Assembly (NCBI GenBank): GCA_018340375.1
Contig: JAFFJZ010000119.1
Location: 1-64,000 of the forward strand
DNA from: Gonatopus flavifemur
Lineage: Eukaryota; Arthropoda; Insecta; Hymenoptera; Dryinidae
Length of the DNA: 64,000 bases
Direction of reading: 5' to 3'
The position numbers were made by a program, and so were the translations under genes. Positions 41,426 through 54,119 of the stretch are shown here, piece by piece (position 1 is the first letter of the stretch; the number at the start of each line of letters is the position of its first letter). Under the pieces are notes generated by a model. It did not search any database, was not told where the DNA came from, and saw only the letters and a list, made by a program, of their open reading frames with translations.

Positions 41426-41624
41426 TGGATTCATTTTCGAAAAGAATTAGAAAAAAATAGGTTTGATGGCAGAAAAGATAAATACAAAAGAGTGATTATA
41501 AACTGTGATCAACGCAAAAATAAATCATATTTTCCTCCAATATACATGAATTGTGTTGTTTTTCATTCATATTTACATTCGATGAAAAAAAAACCTACAA
41601 TATCATGGAAAAAAAAATTCATAC

Positions 41625-41691
41625 TTCTATGGACTTGAATCTGGGCCCTTAGCGTCGCAGTCACTCACCGTGACCGCTCAGCTACCGAGGC
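41625..41691 (-). ncRNA. tRNA-like SINE head or tRNA pseudogene
   Basis: On the minus strand an A box TAGCTGAGCGG (plus 41,674-41,684) and B box GATTCAAGTCC (plus 41,631-41,641) lie 32 bases apart, as in Pol III tRNA promoters. The anticodon arm does not fold well. A T/A run follows after about 20 bases. More like a tRNA-derived SINE head than a working tRNA. Confidence 0.55.
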
Positions 41692-41756
41692 TCACTTGCG
41701 TTTGCTGAAATTATGAGCGTACTTGAACAACGTCACGTATTTGAAATGCTTATACC

Positions 41757-43970
41757 TCAAAAACGGCTGCTCATCTTGTCGAACGGCTTGAGGGTTTTTA
41801 ATTTCATACTAAGCCCTACAAACCTGCAAAGTTTCATCAAGATCGGTGACCCCCCTTTGGAACCCTCCCCTTGTAAGATATGAATCATTTGAGGCGTCAT
41901 GCCTTCTAATTCTATGATTTTGCCCGGATCGCAAGGGGTGAAAGGAGGAATTACTCCTCCTTTCATTATAATCACTTTCGCACCCGTATCTACTAAAAAT
42001 ATTTGTTCGCCTTTTCTGAAAGAGTTTGATTCTAACGTTATTCCTACATTTTTCTCTTTGCTCGCGTTGTTTACGTTGGAAATGGATACTCCGATTCTCC
42101 GATCAGATCCTGAGGTGTACCCTTTCCCACAATCTAATTGGAGTTTAAATGTTCTACATTTCCTTTAGTTTCTATCGTTTTCATATATTCTTCCTTCTTC
42201 ATCGCTCATCCGTGTGCCCTGTCATATTGCAATTTTCACAAAATTTCCTAGACCTAATCAATGCCTGTTATATTGCAGAACGAGCATGATATTCTCCATT
42301 TCTGGTGGTCTCCGCATTCCTGTATCATGTGCCCCGTTCACTTACAATGAATGCAATATTTTCCATCAATATGATTGAAGCCTTGAATATTTTGGAATCT
42401 TGGTTCTACTCTTATATTTGAATATTGTTGAGGTCGATCAGGATAGGTTTGTGTTCTTGTTGGATAATATTGTGTGGAAGGTTGTCGTGGTTGGTGATGT
42501 GTGGTTTGTACGGGAGTTGCATTTTGCCTATACTCCCTATGTTGATATACATTCGCGTGTGTGTTATGTCTCTTCTTCGGTGAGGTTTCGGGGTTGTATG
42601 ATTTCCCGCGGTTACATGATTTGTTGTTTTTCATTGTCTAGTGAGGCGATTATGGTGTGTATGTCCTGGGGTTCCACAGTATTGGCAATCTTCGGCTTTG
42701 AAATTGTAAAATTTATTCGTCTCTAATCGTTCGGCTCTGTTTGTTGAATATTCTCACGCCAGGACAGCATTATCTATCACCTGTTCCAAGTTTTCAGGGT
42801 CACTATTCGTTACCTTGTTTTCTAATTCATCGTCTCATAGCCCCACTATCAACCTTGTTATTGTCATTTTTTCTAAATCTGCCATCAGCCCCATGGCTAT
42901 CCCCGCCCTATTGTGTTCTCTTATGGTTTCTTCCACGTTATATTGAGTATTTTGTATTCTACGTCCGAATTCTGAAGATGTTTCCCATGCTTCTTGTTTC
43001 GCGGCCGCTAATTCGATTCGCCATTTGGATTGTGATTGTTTTGGAATGTATATGTTTTTCATTTCTTTTATTATATCGTTTACTTTAGGGAATTAAAAAT
43101 TCCCCAAATTCAAATCCGCGTCCACTCTAATTCTCGTTCTCACTAGGTTTGCGAATAATTTCACATAATTGGATGGATGAATTTGGAGGGATATTATGAC
43201 CGTCAAAAATTTGTATGCATTCTATCGCGTTTTTCAAATTCGCTTCTAATATTCGTGGTACTCGCGGTATTTGTTGTCGTGGTATTCGCGGGTGTCGTAT
43301 TACCCATATTTGTTGTGTGAGTGTTTTGAATGATGTTGTCTGACATGTTGGGTTTTGTTCTTTTGAAATGTTGGAAAGAGGCAAAGGAAGGAAAGAAGAG
43401 TGTGTATTATTCCATAGGAATGATCCCAACTTGAGCATCCGATTGTGAGAAAACAATGAAAACAAGAAATATCACATGAGAAAATATACTCCACTTGATA
43501 TTTTCAAAATATTGTATTTCGAGGCTTCAACCAAATGTTTTATTCATTATGTATGCTATGTACATATATACTCAGATATTTTATTTTGATTCTCCTCGCT
43601 TTCTTGTTTCCTTTCTAAGGAGATGTGTTTTTTCTTTTGTAAATGTTATTTCTCTCCTTTTTTTTATTATTATTTATATCGTTTTTAGTTGATTTATTTG
43701 CATTCCGTTCATCTATTCAAATATAACCGGAGTGAAATTGTTCTTTGAAGGCGAGAGAAAGGAAAATATATAACAATTTTTGTATTATGTTTCGTGTACG
43801 AAATGGAATATAAGTGTTTGTTCGCTTACAGGAGTAGACCCAGGGTGTTGATCATCTTGCTGCCCTTGGGGTTGGGTGATTCCTGGGCCTTTTGAGTCCT
43901 GTTGGTCCCCGTTATCCTTGTTGTTCTTGTTGTTGCCCAGGTTTGATCTTCCCGATGTTATTTTGTTCAC
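41757..43970 (-). pseudogene. gag: Reverse-strand gypsy gag-protease remnant
   Basis: Minus-strand frames in order: a Gln/Gly/Pro-rich piece (43,970-43,785), a capsid start ('ANLKNAIECIQIFDGHNIPP', 43,465-43,127), a capsid middle ('AWETSSEFGRRIQNTQYNVE', 43,062-42,835), a Gln/Pro/Tyr-rich stretch with partial CCHC knuckles ('GKYCIHCK', then GHxxxxC; 42,634 to about 42,230), and a protease active site ('FLVDTGAKVIIM', about 42,000). Multiple stops and shifts separate them. RT is absent: recognisable pol ends by about 41,750. It belongs with the LTR at 44,418-44,690. Confidence 0.75.
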
Positions 43971-44401
43971 TTCAGATTATCACCATTTCTGTTACTCCAC
44001 AGGTATTGTTGTCCTATACTGTGAAGTGTCCCTTTTTGTTTGTGTGTGAGTTATTTTCACTCATTCTCAACAAACTGTTAGTTCATTCCTCTCATTTCTT
44101 AGTGTTCCTTGGTGTTTCTTCTTGTATCCGTTGGTTAATTCACGTCTTCTCTTTTACGTTGTGATTTGGTTATTGCTTCATTTTCTCTTATTTTGGATTA
44201 GGTGTTGATTGATCTATTTCACTTCACTATGCTGTTGTGTTTCACTTTCATATTGTTCATTCGTTTACTTTCGCCCGTACGGAAAGATTTCCGGATTCCC
44301 TGGTTTGTTTATATTCATTTTATCTGTCGGGGAAATTCCAGAACAGTTCATTCTTTTCGTTTTTTGTTTATTTAGATATTCTTGGTGCGCTCTGAGGTGA
44401 A

Positions 44402-44415
44402 CACTGCTGCCACCA
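44402..44415 (-). promoter_or_regulatory. Primer binding site of the reverse-strand gypsy
   Basis: On the minus strand TGGTGGCAGCAGTG starts two bases after the LTR. It complements the CCA end and acceptor stem of insect tRNA-Leu with one mismatch. Confidence 0.6.
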
Positions 44416-44417
44416 AA

Positions 44418-44690
44418 TGTTATGTTGGGATGATGGTAGGAGTTCCAATCAAAATAAACAATATTGGTTTTGACTTCGTAAAGTTTACTGATGCGAGTTT
44501 AGGAATACATCCACTCCGTCAGCGGTCAAAAATCGGAGTGAGTAGCGTCGCTTCGCTTTTCTGGCGCGTCTCCCCGAAAGGGAAAATTTGTAACGGGATC
44601 CTCTTCCTCCTGGGTTTTTCCGTCAGGATCTCAACGTATTTCCTTGTTAGGAGTATTTCGTATATGTGTGGGTGAGGTATTGCCGTAACA
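44418..44690 (-). repeat. 5' LTR of the reverse-strand gypsy (273 bp)
   Basis: Minus-strand ends TGTTACGGCAATACC...CATAACA, with the PBS and gag remnant in the expected direction. The second LTR is not in view. Confidence 0.65.
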
Positions 44691-44803
44691 ATCCTTTGTA
44701 CGTTTTTCAGAAACGAAGTCAGGAGTAGAAAAACATATGAAATCTGTTAGAAGATTGCGATTTCCAACAATAAACCATGATGAATTGAACAGTTAATCAA
44801 CAG

Positions 44804-46390
44804 ATGATGGAAATACATACAATGAGACGATTAAACAAGGAAAACGAAAGGTGAGCGCACTGCGGTTCCTCATAATTTTCAAAATAATATCCAGAGCGCA
44901 TTCACACACAAGATGTTTGTTTATTCATCAATATTCGTAGACTGATCCAAAAATTCCGTTTACAGGAGTCGGACACCATCAAAGATGCAAGTCTCGAATT
45001 AGCAACAAAAATATTAGCTATGGAAAAAGATAATATGTCCAGCAAGAAGAAGATCAGACCTATCATCAGCGATTCATCAGATGCCGATGACGATGATACG
45101 TTAACGATTCCTGAAAAACCATCATACAACCCAGAATATCATGATTTGAAGCGTAAATATGACGAGATGGGGAGAAAATACAAGGAAATGGAACATCAAA
45201 CTCGCAAAGTTCGTGAGGTTTGATGTCTCTGACTAGGAACTACGAAGCATCCCAAAAAAGTATCGTCGGATTGCAAAGCTTGAATGAGCGATTGCAGACG
45301 CAATTGTTGAACAAATTGGAAGGTATGAATTTAGTACTTTGTTTGAAGAATCATATTTTCAAAGTCTCATCAAATATCGTATATGTACTTTGTGAAAATT
45401 CAACAAGTTCAACATCTGATTCATGTTCAACTTTCTTGTAGCATCAACATCATCTTCATTGAAACATGAAAACCCGTCTCGTTCAGTCCAAGAGACTAAT
45501 GCATTTGAAAGAGATTTTTCAAGTGATAGTGATGGTGAGTTATATCTCATTGAAGACTTCCACTCAATGATATTGAATCCAAACTTTGCGATGGTGAGTG
45601 GTCATTCAGACAAATCGAATCATATTTGAACATGAATGATCAGGTTATGCGAGATTGAATAGTTATTTATTGTTGATAAGTGTGTATTAGATTACATTTT
45701 CAGTCAATGGGGTTGTTCCACAGGGAGGAATATGCGGTTCTAAAAACGAATTCAAGAAAATCTGAGAATGTACCTTAGTTTGTTGAGTATTGAAGATATT
45801 CGATTATGAAAGGAAATGAGGAATAGAAAATTATTCGAACATAACAAAAAACAATGTAAAGTACAGAATTCCCAATAATACATGCCCTGTTGAAAATCCC
45901 AGGCAAAGTCGAATGAAGACCAGCAGATCCTAGACCAGAGATTCTGTCCGTTTTTGGTTTGTTTCTGTCTCGAGATTGGTTGGTTTTCATCCGGTTCTAC
46001 TTGGCATTTTCAGCAGGGCAGCAAAGAGTTCTATTCTTTACCTTTTGAGATTTATGTTTCTTCTCTTCGATATCTGAGTCCTACTGGATAAAATTTCACA
46101 AAAATGCAAGCTGTTCATTTTTTTTGAAAAAGAAAAAATGAACAATACATTCTCTCATATTTTTGGAAATTTTTATGTTCTTGAGTTGCATTGTTCTCCG
46201 TGCGCTGCAGATCCATCTTTGGTTTCAAGGGCGGTAGGAAGTTGCCAATACTTCTGGGCATACTCTGCTCGCAGATGATTCTAGTAGTGCAAAAAGTGAT
46301 GTACAAACAACTTCTAATAAGAAACGCGAAACGACAGCTGAATCAAGCACTGCATACCCTGCTTCATGTTCAATTACTGCCGGCAAAGTC
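44804..46390 (+). pseudogene. Exon fragments of an unidentified gene
   Basis: Several exon-like blocks: 44,804-44,850 (donor GTGAGC) joins in phase with 44,966-45,217, which is acidic and coiled-coil-like ('DSSDADDDDTLTIPEK', 'DEMGRKYKEMEHQ'). Next come about 45,221-45,321 (donor GTATGA, 'SLNERLQTQLLNKLE'), 45,441-45,537 (acceptor CTTGTAG, donor GTGAGT, Ser-rich) and about 46,233-46,388 (Ser/Thr-rich). The second and third blocks are out of phase with too little space for an intron, so decay is likely. The layout recalls coiled-coil or BEN-type insect proteins, but no domain is recognised. Confidence 0.4.
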
Positions 46391-46756
46391 AGTATTTTAT
46401 CAAGTTATATTTTTCGCGCTATACACATACATACATTACCTTTAAATACTCCATCCAATCGAAATTAAACTTGAAAGATGGTCTTGATATGAAATTCTCG
46501 AATAATTCTTCCAATATCTCAAGATACTGGGTAAGTTGAATTATTATTTGAATGTTTGAATTATAAAAATATAAGAAAAAAAGAAATCCGATAGTATCTT
46601 GACAAATTCGGAGTTTCAACAATTCAGAACGAGTTTTACAAAACCACCTCTAAATACCGGAGATCCGTCATCGTTCCTCTGTTCTTCCACTTTGTATCAA
46701 CGTCACCCTTATATCCATCCCGTCTTCTCGAATGTCTCTGTGGTATGTACATCGGT

Positions 46757-47244
46757 GGGTCGATGCCGAATCAACGAAAAACCAAATCAACGAAAAAAAA
46801 TTTACTAGCAGTATGAAGTTGTCATTTTGTTGCAGTATGAAATGAAATTAGTCATAGATCATTGATTAAATTAAACAAAAATTCTTTATGTTAACCTATT
46901 CATTGCACCCGTTTATTACGGTAGACACGTAATTCATCATTCTAATAAAATTATTAATGATCTTCCTAATCGATCGGTACAATCAAACTGTTTCAAACGT
47001 CTATAGGGAACGAAAATCGGTTTGTTGTTATCATAAACATAACCATACCATAATCATAAACATAACAAAGGGAAATCAAGTTTACCGTGGGGTTGTGTTA
47101 GCAAATCAATGTTTTTTACTCTTCGTTTAATTTAATCAATGATCCATGACTAATTTCATTCCATACTGCAACAAAATGACAACTTCATACTGCTAGTAAA
47201 TTTTTTTTCGTTGATTTGGTTTGTCGTTGATTCGGCACCGACCC
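46757..47244. mobile_element. Hairpin MITE (488 bp)
   Basis: Ends GGGTCGRTGCCGAATCAACG are inverted. Arms of roughly 150 bp are separated by a spacer. Flanks ACATCGGT (46,749-46,756) and ATATCGGT (47,245-47,252) look like an 8-bp duplication with one mismatch, suiting a hAT-like source. No coding frame. Confidence 0.8.
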
Positions 47245-47252
47245 ATATCGGT

Positions 47253-48900
47253 GGGTGTGATGTGAAGGGAACGTGTTAATAGAGAAGTTCTCTTTTCTGT
47301 TTTTTCTTTGTTTTCTGGTTATATTCACATTTCACAAAAATGTTTTTGCAAAAAAAGATGTCTTGAAGATATATTATGGATTCCTAAAAGGTTTCTTCTG
47401 CAAGATATTAAGAATAGTGGGAGAACTTTGTTGTTTTGTAACAGTAAAAAATTTTTCAGTTATTCTCCCTTATTTCAGAAACAAAACCGTCAGTTTTTGT
47501 TTGACTTCATCTGGCATTCCAGCCTGTGCAGAATTTGGGCGGTCTTCGTCCCATGCATGATCATTTCCGACGGAACCAGACAGAATTTTCACCGGAATCT
47601 GTCAGAATCTGTCGGACATTTTGATTAGGGTCAATTTGTTGTTCATGATTTCTTCTGGAAATCCATCTGTGTATGAAATTTTGGGCAAATATAGATAGAA
47701 AGAACAAAAATATTTCAAGAATGCACAACCAACATACATTCTGTTCATGTGATCAAATTTGCTAATATTCACTTGTTAGTTTGTTTCGAATGGATGATTT
47801 TTATATTTCAGTGATATATAACATAACACATACATATCTGACATAAATGTGATATGTCACATGTCTTTGAGAATTCTCTTTGAAAGATGTGTTCCAAATG
47901 TCCTGTTGCGATACATAAGTGATATAAGTATTATGATTTCAATGGTATCAAGCGGCATTGTAATCAATACCAGTAATTTTGACGTTGATGATTCCATATA
48001 ATATGGAAACTTGTGAGATTTGAATTGACTTGTGAACGTTGAAAAGGCGGTGTACTTTCATATTCCTTTTCAGATAGAGGGTGAACATTGGTTCATGAAA
48101 TGGCAAATCACCATGCTATGGAATTCATTATGGTTATCAAACTATATTCCAATAATTCTTAATCTCGGAGATGCACCTGTTATATAACGGGTTTTTCCGT
48201 GGGTGAAAGACGAAAAATCTCGTTATATACGTAAAAGAAAATAAAAGCACCTTCCCAACCGCAGTGGCTCGATTGGAAAAGCGAGTGGTTTTAAGCTCTC
48301 GATAAGATATAGATTCTCTTATCTTGCACCCCTAGTGTAGTGGTTGAGGTTAACGTGAAAGAAATTTAGATGCGGAGGAATTCGTTTAACAAATACTTTA
48401 TTCCGTGCAAAGAAACTATGGAGAACATGAAAACAGATATGATTTTTGTTCATAAACCTTTCTATGAGAATTTTCGAAAAGGATCTGAATGTACAATGAG
48501 TAATTCAGATATAATTTTTAGTGTTGCCGCGATATTATCGTCGAAATTCAGGAATAATCGATTATCTCAATTTTGACATGGTTTCATGGAACTTTTAACG
48601 GGTAGATCTCCGACTGTGCACGAAATGCGACGGGATAATGGATCATCTCGGTCTTTTAAAAAAAATAAATCAAAATATTCTCACACTATCGTAACGATAA
48701 TTAACGATATATTGTAACGATAAATGGAAGCATATCTTGGTTCATTTTGTGTACAAGTCTGGGATCATTCATTATTCCGTTTCATCATGAACATAATCGA
48801 AGATTCGTGGATTATATATTTCATAGGAACGTGTAAGAATTGGGATAATCGATTATTCCTCAATTATCGACGATCATATCGCGGCAACACTAATAATTTT
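47253..48900. other. No recognisable gene
   Basis: About 1.6 kb of A+T-rich sequence. Short frames at 47,273-47,628 have no family signal. Confidence 0.5.
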
Positions 48901-48904
48901 GACT

Positions 48905-49320
48905 TACTGATATTTCTACGAGAGTTCTCGAAAGGAACTCGTAATGTACAAAGAGTAGACCGGATATAATTTCTAATACAGATATTTCTACGAGAGTTTC
49001 CGAAAAGAAACTCGTAATGTACAAAGAGTGAACAGATATAATTTGATTACGGGTGTTTCTACGAGAGTTTTCGAAAAGAAACTCGTAATGTACAAAGAGT
49101 GAACAGATATAATTCGACTACGGATGTTTCTATGAGAGTTTTCGAAAAGGAACTCGTAATGTACAAAGAGTGAAAAACACAGATATATGTCTATTACAGA
49201 TATTTCTACGAGAGTTTTCGAAAAGAAACTCGTAATGTACAAAGAGTGAACAGATATAATTTTATTACGGATGTTTCTACGAGAGTTTTCGAAAAGAAAC
49301 TCGTAATGTACAAGGAGTGA
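48905..49320 (+). repeat. 71-bp tandem repeat, six units, each with a hairpin
   Basis: Units containing TTTCTACGAGAGTTTTCGAA start at about 48,913, 48,985, 49,056, 49,127, 49,203 and 49,274. Each includes TACGAG...CTCGTA as inverted arms around TTTTCGAAAA, so every unit can form a stem-loop. Units are about 90 percent alike. Minus-strand frames across it are by-products of the repeat. Confidence 0.88.
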
Positions 49321-50025
49321 AAAAAAGAAAGGAGATTCCTTTGAGTCGTGTGTACAGTGTGTATAGCGGAGGAGGGAGAAAAAACTAATATTTTTTTCTC
49401 TTTTGTTCTTGACTCACCGTGGTGGGAAAGAAGAGGACACGTTAGGTACTCCTTTTCGAACAAAAGAAAACGAGTTGATGGTTGGTTCTGATGGTCCTCC
49501 TGTCTCTCTTTCTCTCTGACGAAGATTGAAGACGTGCCGGTTAACGATTAGTTTTTAACGCGATTTGAATGCCAAAATTAATTGATTACACTGAATTTCA
49601 CTGATTTTATTATAACAAAAAAAACGGATTCTATTCGCGAATCTTGGTTGGATTATAGACTTATTCTACAAAGTCACATTTCACTAAGTTTCAATCGTGA
49701 CTAAGGCAAAAGAAATAATTTGAGAAACGTTCCGTTGGAAAGATTATTGAACATAAATTCTTTACAAAAGACTCCGTGGAACCTTCCAAAGGGACACACT
49801 TTCACGATTTATTGCAAACTTGAAATATTTAATCGTCAATTTGGCCTCAATCGTATCTTCGTTTCTACCCTCTTGCGGAAAAGGACGGACTTGTCGTCGC
49901 GTATGGAAATCGGCTGTTCAACAAACTTTCGCGTAACGAATCTCCCGATTTTTCATTGTCCGTCCTATTTACGTGTTCTTCGAGAATAGGGGACGAGAGC
50001 GATCAAGGACAGAGCGAAGTTTAAG

Positions 50026-50304
50026 ATGAAGAAGAAGATGGAGTTAGAACTGAGAGTGGAGGGGATAAAGAAGATAGGAAAGGAGGGGAAGGAATTTTGG
50101 ATTAGGTTAGAGAGGGAGGTTGTAGTCAAGGTAATATGGGATAGGGAAGACGTGCTGAAAAGATTGGGAATATACATCGATGAGGATTTGATGAGAGAGG
50201 AAAGGTACAAATGGAGAAGGGTAGGGGAAGGAGAAGATAGCTCATGGGAGGAGGAGCGGCTGAAGGGGAGAACAGGAAAAAAGAAGACGGGGGCGCAGAA
50301 ATAA
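50026..50304 (+). pseudogene. LINE ORF1-like fragment
   Basis: A 92-codon Lys/Arg/Glu-rich frame with 'REDVLKRLGIYIDEDLMREE', resembling the region of insect R1-type LINE ORF1 proteins that reads IYI-(D/E)-x-DL-(T/S)-x-EER. The start and RT are missing. A LINE-like 3' end (GGGCACCGGTGGGAATG then AAATAAAC) lies downstream at about 50,613-50,637 and could belong to the same truncated copy. Confidence 0.5.
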
Positions 50305-50639
50305 GAGGGAGAACAAAGGAAAAGGGGGGGAAGGGGAGGGAGGGGAGAGGCTACAAGTGTTTGGGTTGGGGAGTTAGAGTGAGGGAAATTTATGTATCCT
50401 CTCTTTTGTTTAGTGTGGAATTGTATCTGGAACATGAACTTGACAATCTTCATGAGTTTGATTTTCTTCTCATGTATATGAAGTCCATTTATGTAAAGTT
50501 CCATTTTATTTCGTACATTTCATTCTTTTCGTTTTTTCTTTCCATCTCTTCTTATGTTCGCAAGTGGAGGATGGGAGATGTAAGAGGGCGGCGCCCTCAA
50601 GCGTTTTGAAAGGGCACCGGTGGGAATGAAAATAAACGT

Positions 50640-51847
50640 CATACACCATACATAAATACATACTCTTTTCCTTATTCCATATTTTATAAACTCACTGGTC
50701 GATAAATAAATACAGTGATAATACCATTCATTGACAGCCCACTTCACCACAAACTATAAAGATGGGAGAAGTATGAGTTCGAAATGACCATTTGCTCTAA
50801 TTTATGATGGATTTTCCTATCAGAAGCCTGTTTTTTAATTTTATTCTCACAATTCATTCTCAAGCGTTGCAGTGGTAATATTTTATCTTTCAATTATTTC
50901 TCGCCATATTATGGAAGAAAAATTTTTTCAAGGTCAGGAATAAAGTTATAATAATTTTCCCACATAGCACCAGAGATTATGTGCTTTCCAAAAATGTTCA
51001 AACTTTACCTTTGAGATATTCCAGACAATAGCTTCGTTCGTTCTAACGTGTTCTAAGTTGCCTCCACCTGCTCCAGATATTTTTAATTCGTCCTTCAGTT
51101 ATAAGAATGAATGGATTGGTTTGGTGCAGGTTGGGGTAACTTAAAACACGTCAAAACAAACGAAGCCAATATCAAGAGAACGATGTGAAAAAAATCCTCT
51201 CAAATAATTCTCAAATAGTTCTTCTGAAATTGTATAAGACTTCTTCCTCAGATATCTTATTGAACTGTGCAACCTCCTATACTTATTATATGGGTGTCAA
51301 CTGAATATCATTTGAAAATACCCTAAGATTCTTCAAATCATCGATAGCTCGTCACTCACTTTTTTTGTGCCTTCTTGGGAAATCGCTGGGATTTTCATTG
51401 AATGATTGTTTGTCCTTGATAGAAAATCACATTTAGCTGACTGACTATAATTTATTCCAATGCAGGAACACAATATGAACCCATAAGGGATATGAAATGA
51501 ATGGGTTCGATTCGTGTCTTTGCATCGGGAGAAATAGAAATCAATGAATTCAATGGAATTTTTCCCACAGGGTGTGTCAAATTGATATTCATTGACACAT
51601 CGATTGTGAAAGCCACTTCTAACTATTAACCAGCTTTGATAAAAAAAATTTTTCACAGAATAAATCACAAGCACAAGAATGTTTTTCCAGTCCATTTTTT
51701 GAAATATATCAAGATGTTTTCATTTTCATGAAGTTTTATCGAATTTATATGATGTTATTTTTCAATTGAGGGCTTCTACACATAATTCCATGAGATTAAG
51801 GAAAAACCTTCGATTCTTCTATTCAATTGTTCATTATTTATCAATTA
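50640..51847. other. No recognisable gene
   Basis: About 1.2 kb; a minus-strand frame at 51,695-51,333 has no recognisable domain. Confidence 0.5.
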
Positions 51848-53149
51848 TCAGGTTGGCAACTAATTAATTGCGGATTTCACTTATAGATGGTGTCAGTTGA
51901 ATTTTTAGGTTTGCAGACGTAGTACAAATGTGAAACACACCTTGTTATTTGATAGTTGGCAATTCAGCTGTCAATCAGTAACAAAAGTTTTTCGAACGTT
52001 TGCGTAGTTTTCGTTTGGCGTTCGTTGAAAAATGGAAAATCAAAAGGAACATTTTCGTCATATTTTGCTTTTTTTATTTCCGCAAAGGGAAAAACGCATC
52101 GCAAGCTCATAAAAAGTTATGTACTGTTTATGGTGACGGAGCCTTAAAAGAACGGCAGTGTAAAAATTGGTTTGCCAAATTTCGTTCTGGTGATTTTTCA
52201 CTCAAAGATGAAAAACGCTCTGGTCGTCCAGTTGACGTTGATGACGCCCTAATCTAAGCAATGATCGATTTGGATCGTTACAGTACAACACGTGAGATTG
52301 CAGAGAAACTTAATGTATCACATGCATGCATTGAAATTCACTTAAAACAACTTGGCTATGTTCAAAAACTCGATACATCGGTTCCTTACGAACTGAAAGA
52401 AACGCATTTAACGTAACGGATTTAACGCAACGCATTAACATCTGCGATTTGCTAAAGAAACGTAATGAAAATGATTCATTCTTAAAACGACTGATGACTG
52501 GCGATGAAAAATGGGTTGTGTACAACAATACCAAGCGGAAAAAATCGTGGAGTAGGCCAGGTGAACTAACTCAAACAACAGCAAAAGCTGATATCCATCA
52601 GAAGAAGGTTTTGTTATCAGTTTTGTGGAATTACAAAGGAATTGTCTACTTTGAACTCTTATCACTCAACCGAACGATCAATTCCGATGTCTACATTGAA
52701 CAACTAACGAAATTAAACAACGCAGTCAAAGAAAAGCAGCCCGAATTGACAAATCGAGAAGGTGTTGTAGTCCATCATGACAATGCAAGGCCATACACAT
52801 CTTTGGTCACTCGGCAAAAATTATTGGAGCTCGGTTGGGATGTTTTGCCACATCCACCATATAGTCCTGACCTTGCACCATCTGATTACTTTCTGTTTCG
52901 ATCTTTCCAAAACTCCTTGGATGGTAAAAATTTCAGTAATGACGATGATGTCAAATTGTACCTGATTCAGTTTTTTACTAATAAAAACCAGAAGTTTTAT
53001 GAATGTGGGATTATGATGCTGCCTGAAAGATGGCAAAAGGTCATTGATCAAAATGGGCAATACATTACAGAATAAAGTTATTTAGTTCCATGAAAAAAGT
53101 GTCTTTGATTTTCTAACAAAAATCCGCAATTACTTAGTTGCCAACCCAA
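51848..53149 (+). mobile_element. Cecropia-like (Hsmar1-type) mariner, inactive
   Basis: Imperfect inverted ends containing GGTTGGCAACTAA and TAATTGCGGATTT, bounded by TA at 51,846-51,847 and 53,150-53,151. Length 1,302 bp. The GGTTGG...AATTGCGG end is typical of the cecropia group. Confidence 0.85.
52032..53075 (+). pseudogene. Mariner transposase with frameshift, stops and short duplication
   Basis: The ATG at 52,032 (MENQKEHF) goes out of frame at a T-run near 52,070; the rest of the DNA-binding half continues in another frame ('QCKNWFAKFRSGDFSLKDEK') to a TAA at about 52,255. A near-repeat of AACGGATTTAACGCAACGCA near 52,405-52,440 adds further stops. The catalytic half is open: 'TGDEKWVVYNN', 'VVHHDNARPYTS' and 'YSPDLAPSDYFLF' supply the DD34D triad, ending TAA at 53,073. 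Older and more decayed than the mariner at 27,660. Confidence 0.88.
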
Positions 53150-53256
53150 TAGAAACGTTATCATCTTCAAAGGAAGAGAAGTTTTTTCATCAATATTTTT
53201 TTTTATGTATTTTTCAATCAAAAAATCAACTTTATGTACTTATTCAATACATTATA

Positions 53257-53890
53257 TTGTGTGACGTGATACATTGTCACAAAAAGGGTCGCGAGATGGC
53301 ACCGCGGACGACCCCTATCAGAGGTAGTTGTGTAATTGGAGAACACGTTAGTTCGCGCAAGAGAACACAGCTGTCACTCGCTCACACGAGAATCGGGAAC
53401 AGATTTCCCCTCCTTCGCTATTCCTGTCCTTTCATGATTTGTCGAGGTCGCGTCCCAAGGAGGCATTGCCACCTACAACACGAGCACGAGGAAGGATTGG
53501 TTCAACGCCAGGAGACGACTCTCACACTATCCCGGTCTCTCCTCTACCGTCAACCTATCAGAAGGCCGGAAACGACCCACGGGTATCGCTCCCTCATGGC
53601 AATCCAGAGTCCACTAGGAAGTGAGCGAGACAACCTTCATCGCAATGCGCCACCTTATCCCTACCCTGGAACACTGGATAAAGATGATAAGGAGACGGAA
53701 ACACCCGCCCCCGGAGAATCCCCACCACGTACTCACACACACTCACCCAACGATTATTGAGAGACCACCGTCACCAGAATCCATGAAAGAGCTCAACAGG
53801 ATGAGCTCCAACGGGGTTCCGTGTGTTACTTCACGAACCCATCCGTCGATGAAGAAGAAGGAAAGGCCATCTTGACTCCACTTCTTGTAT
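53257..53890 (+). other. G+C-richer segment, unassigned
   Basis: Composition differs from the surroundings and overlapping Pro/Arg/Thr-rich frames are open in two phases (53,257-53,760; 53,439-53,624). Such overlap is expected when stops are rare in G+C-rich DNA. It may be a LINE or gag 5' fragment or an exon; nothing is diagnostic. Confidence 0.3.
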
Positions 53891-54119
53891 AATCAAGCGA
53901 CAGCCACATTCGCAAGCAAACTCGACTTGGAAAAGTTTTGGATACGGTGAGTGTGTGATGCAATGGGAGCTCAAATTCGATTTCTTTGGGTTAAACATCG
54001 CATCTGTCAAGTTTTTCTCCGGTGTGAGAGTGCTAGTGCGGTGTAATTTGGTGTTGGTTATTGTGGAAAAGGTCTCTTCACGTGTCCTCCGCCACGTGCT
54101 CTCCCCCAGCCAGCAAAAT

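Noticed and set aside
48250..48360. tRNA-like words (TAGTGTAGTGG box A)
   Set aside because: No matching B box at proper spacing and no cloverleaf; not called.
48988..49463. Repeated minus-strand frames with the same C-terminus
   Set aside because: Produced by the 71-bp tandem repeat.
49965..50504. 179-codon minus-strand Pro/Ser/Leu-rich frame
   Set aside because: Antisense of the purine-rich LINE ORF1 fragment; shadow.
53257..53760. 167-codon Arg/Pro/Thr-rich frame
   Set aside because: Overlaps another open frame in a G+C-rich patch and has no domain; listed only as unassigned sequence.
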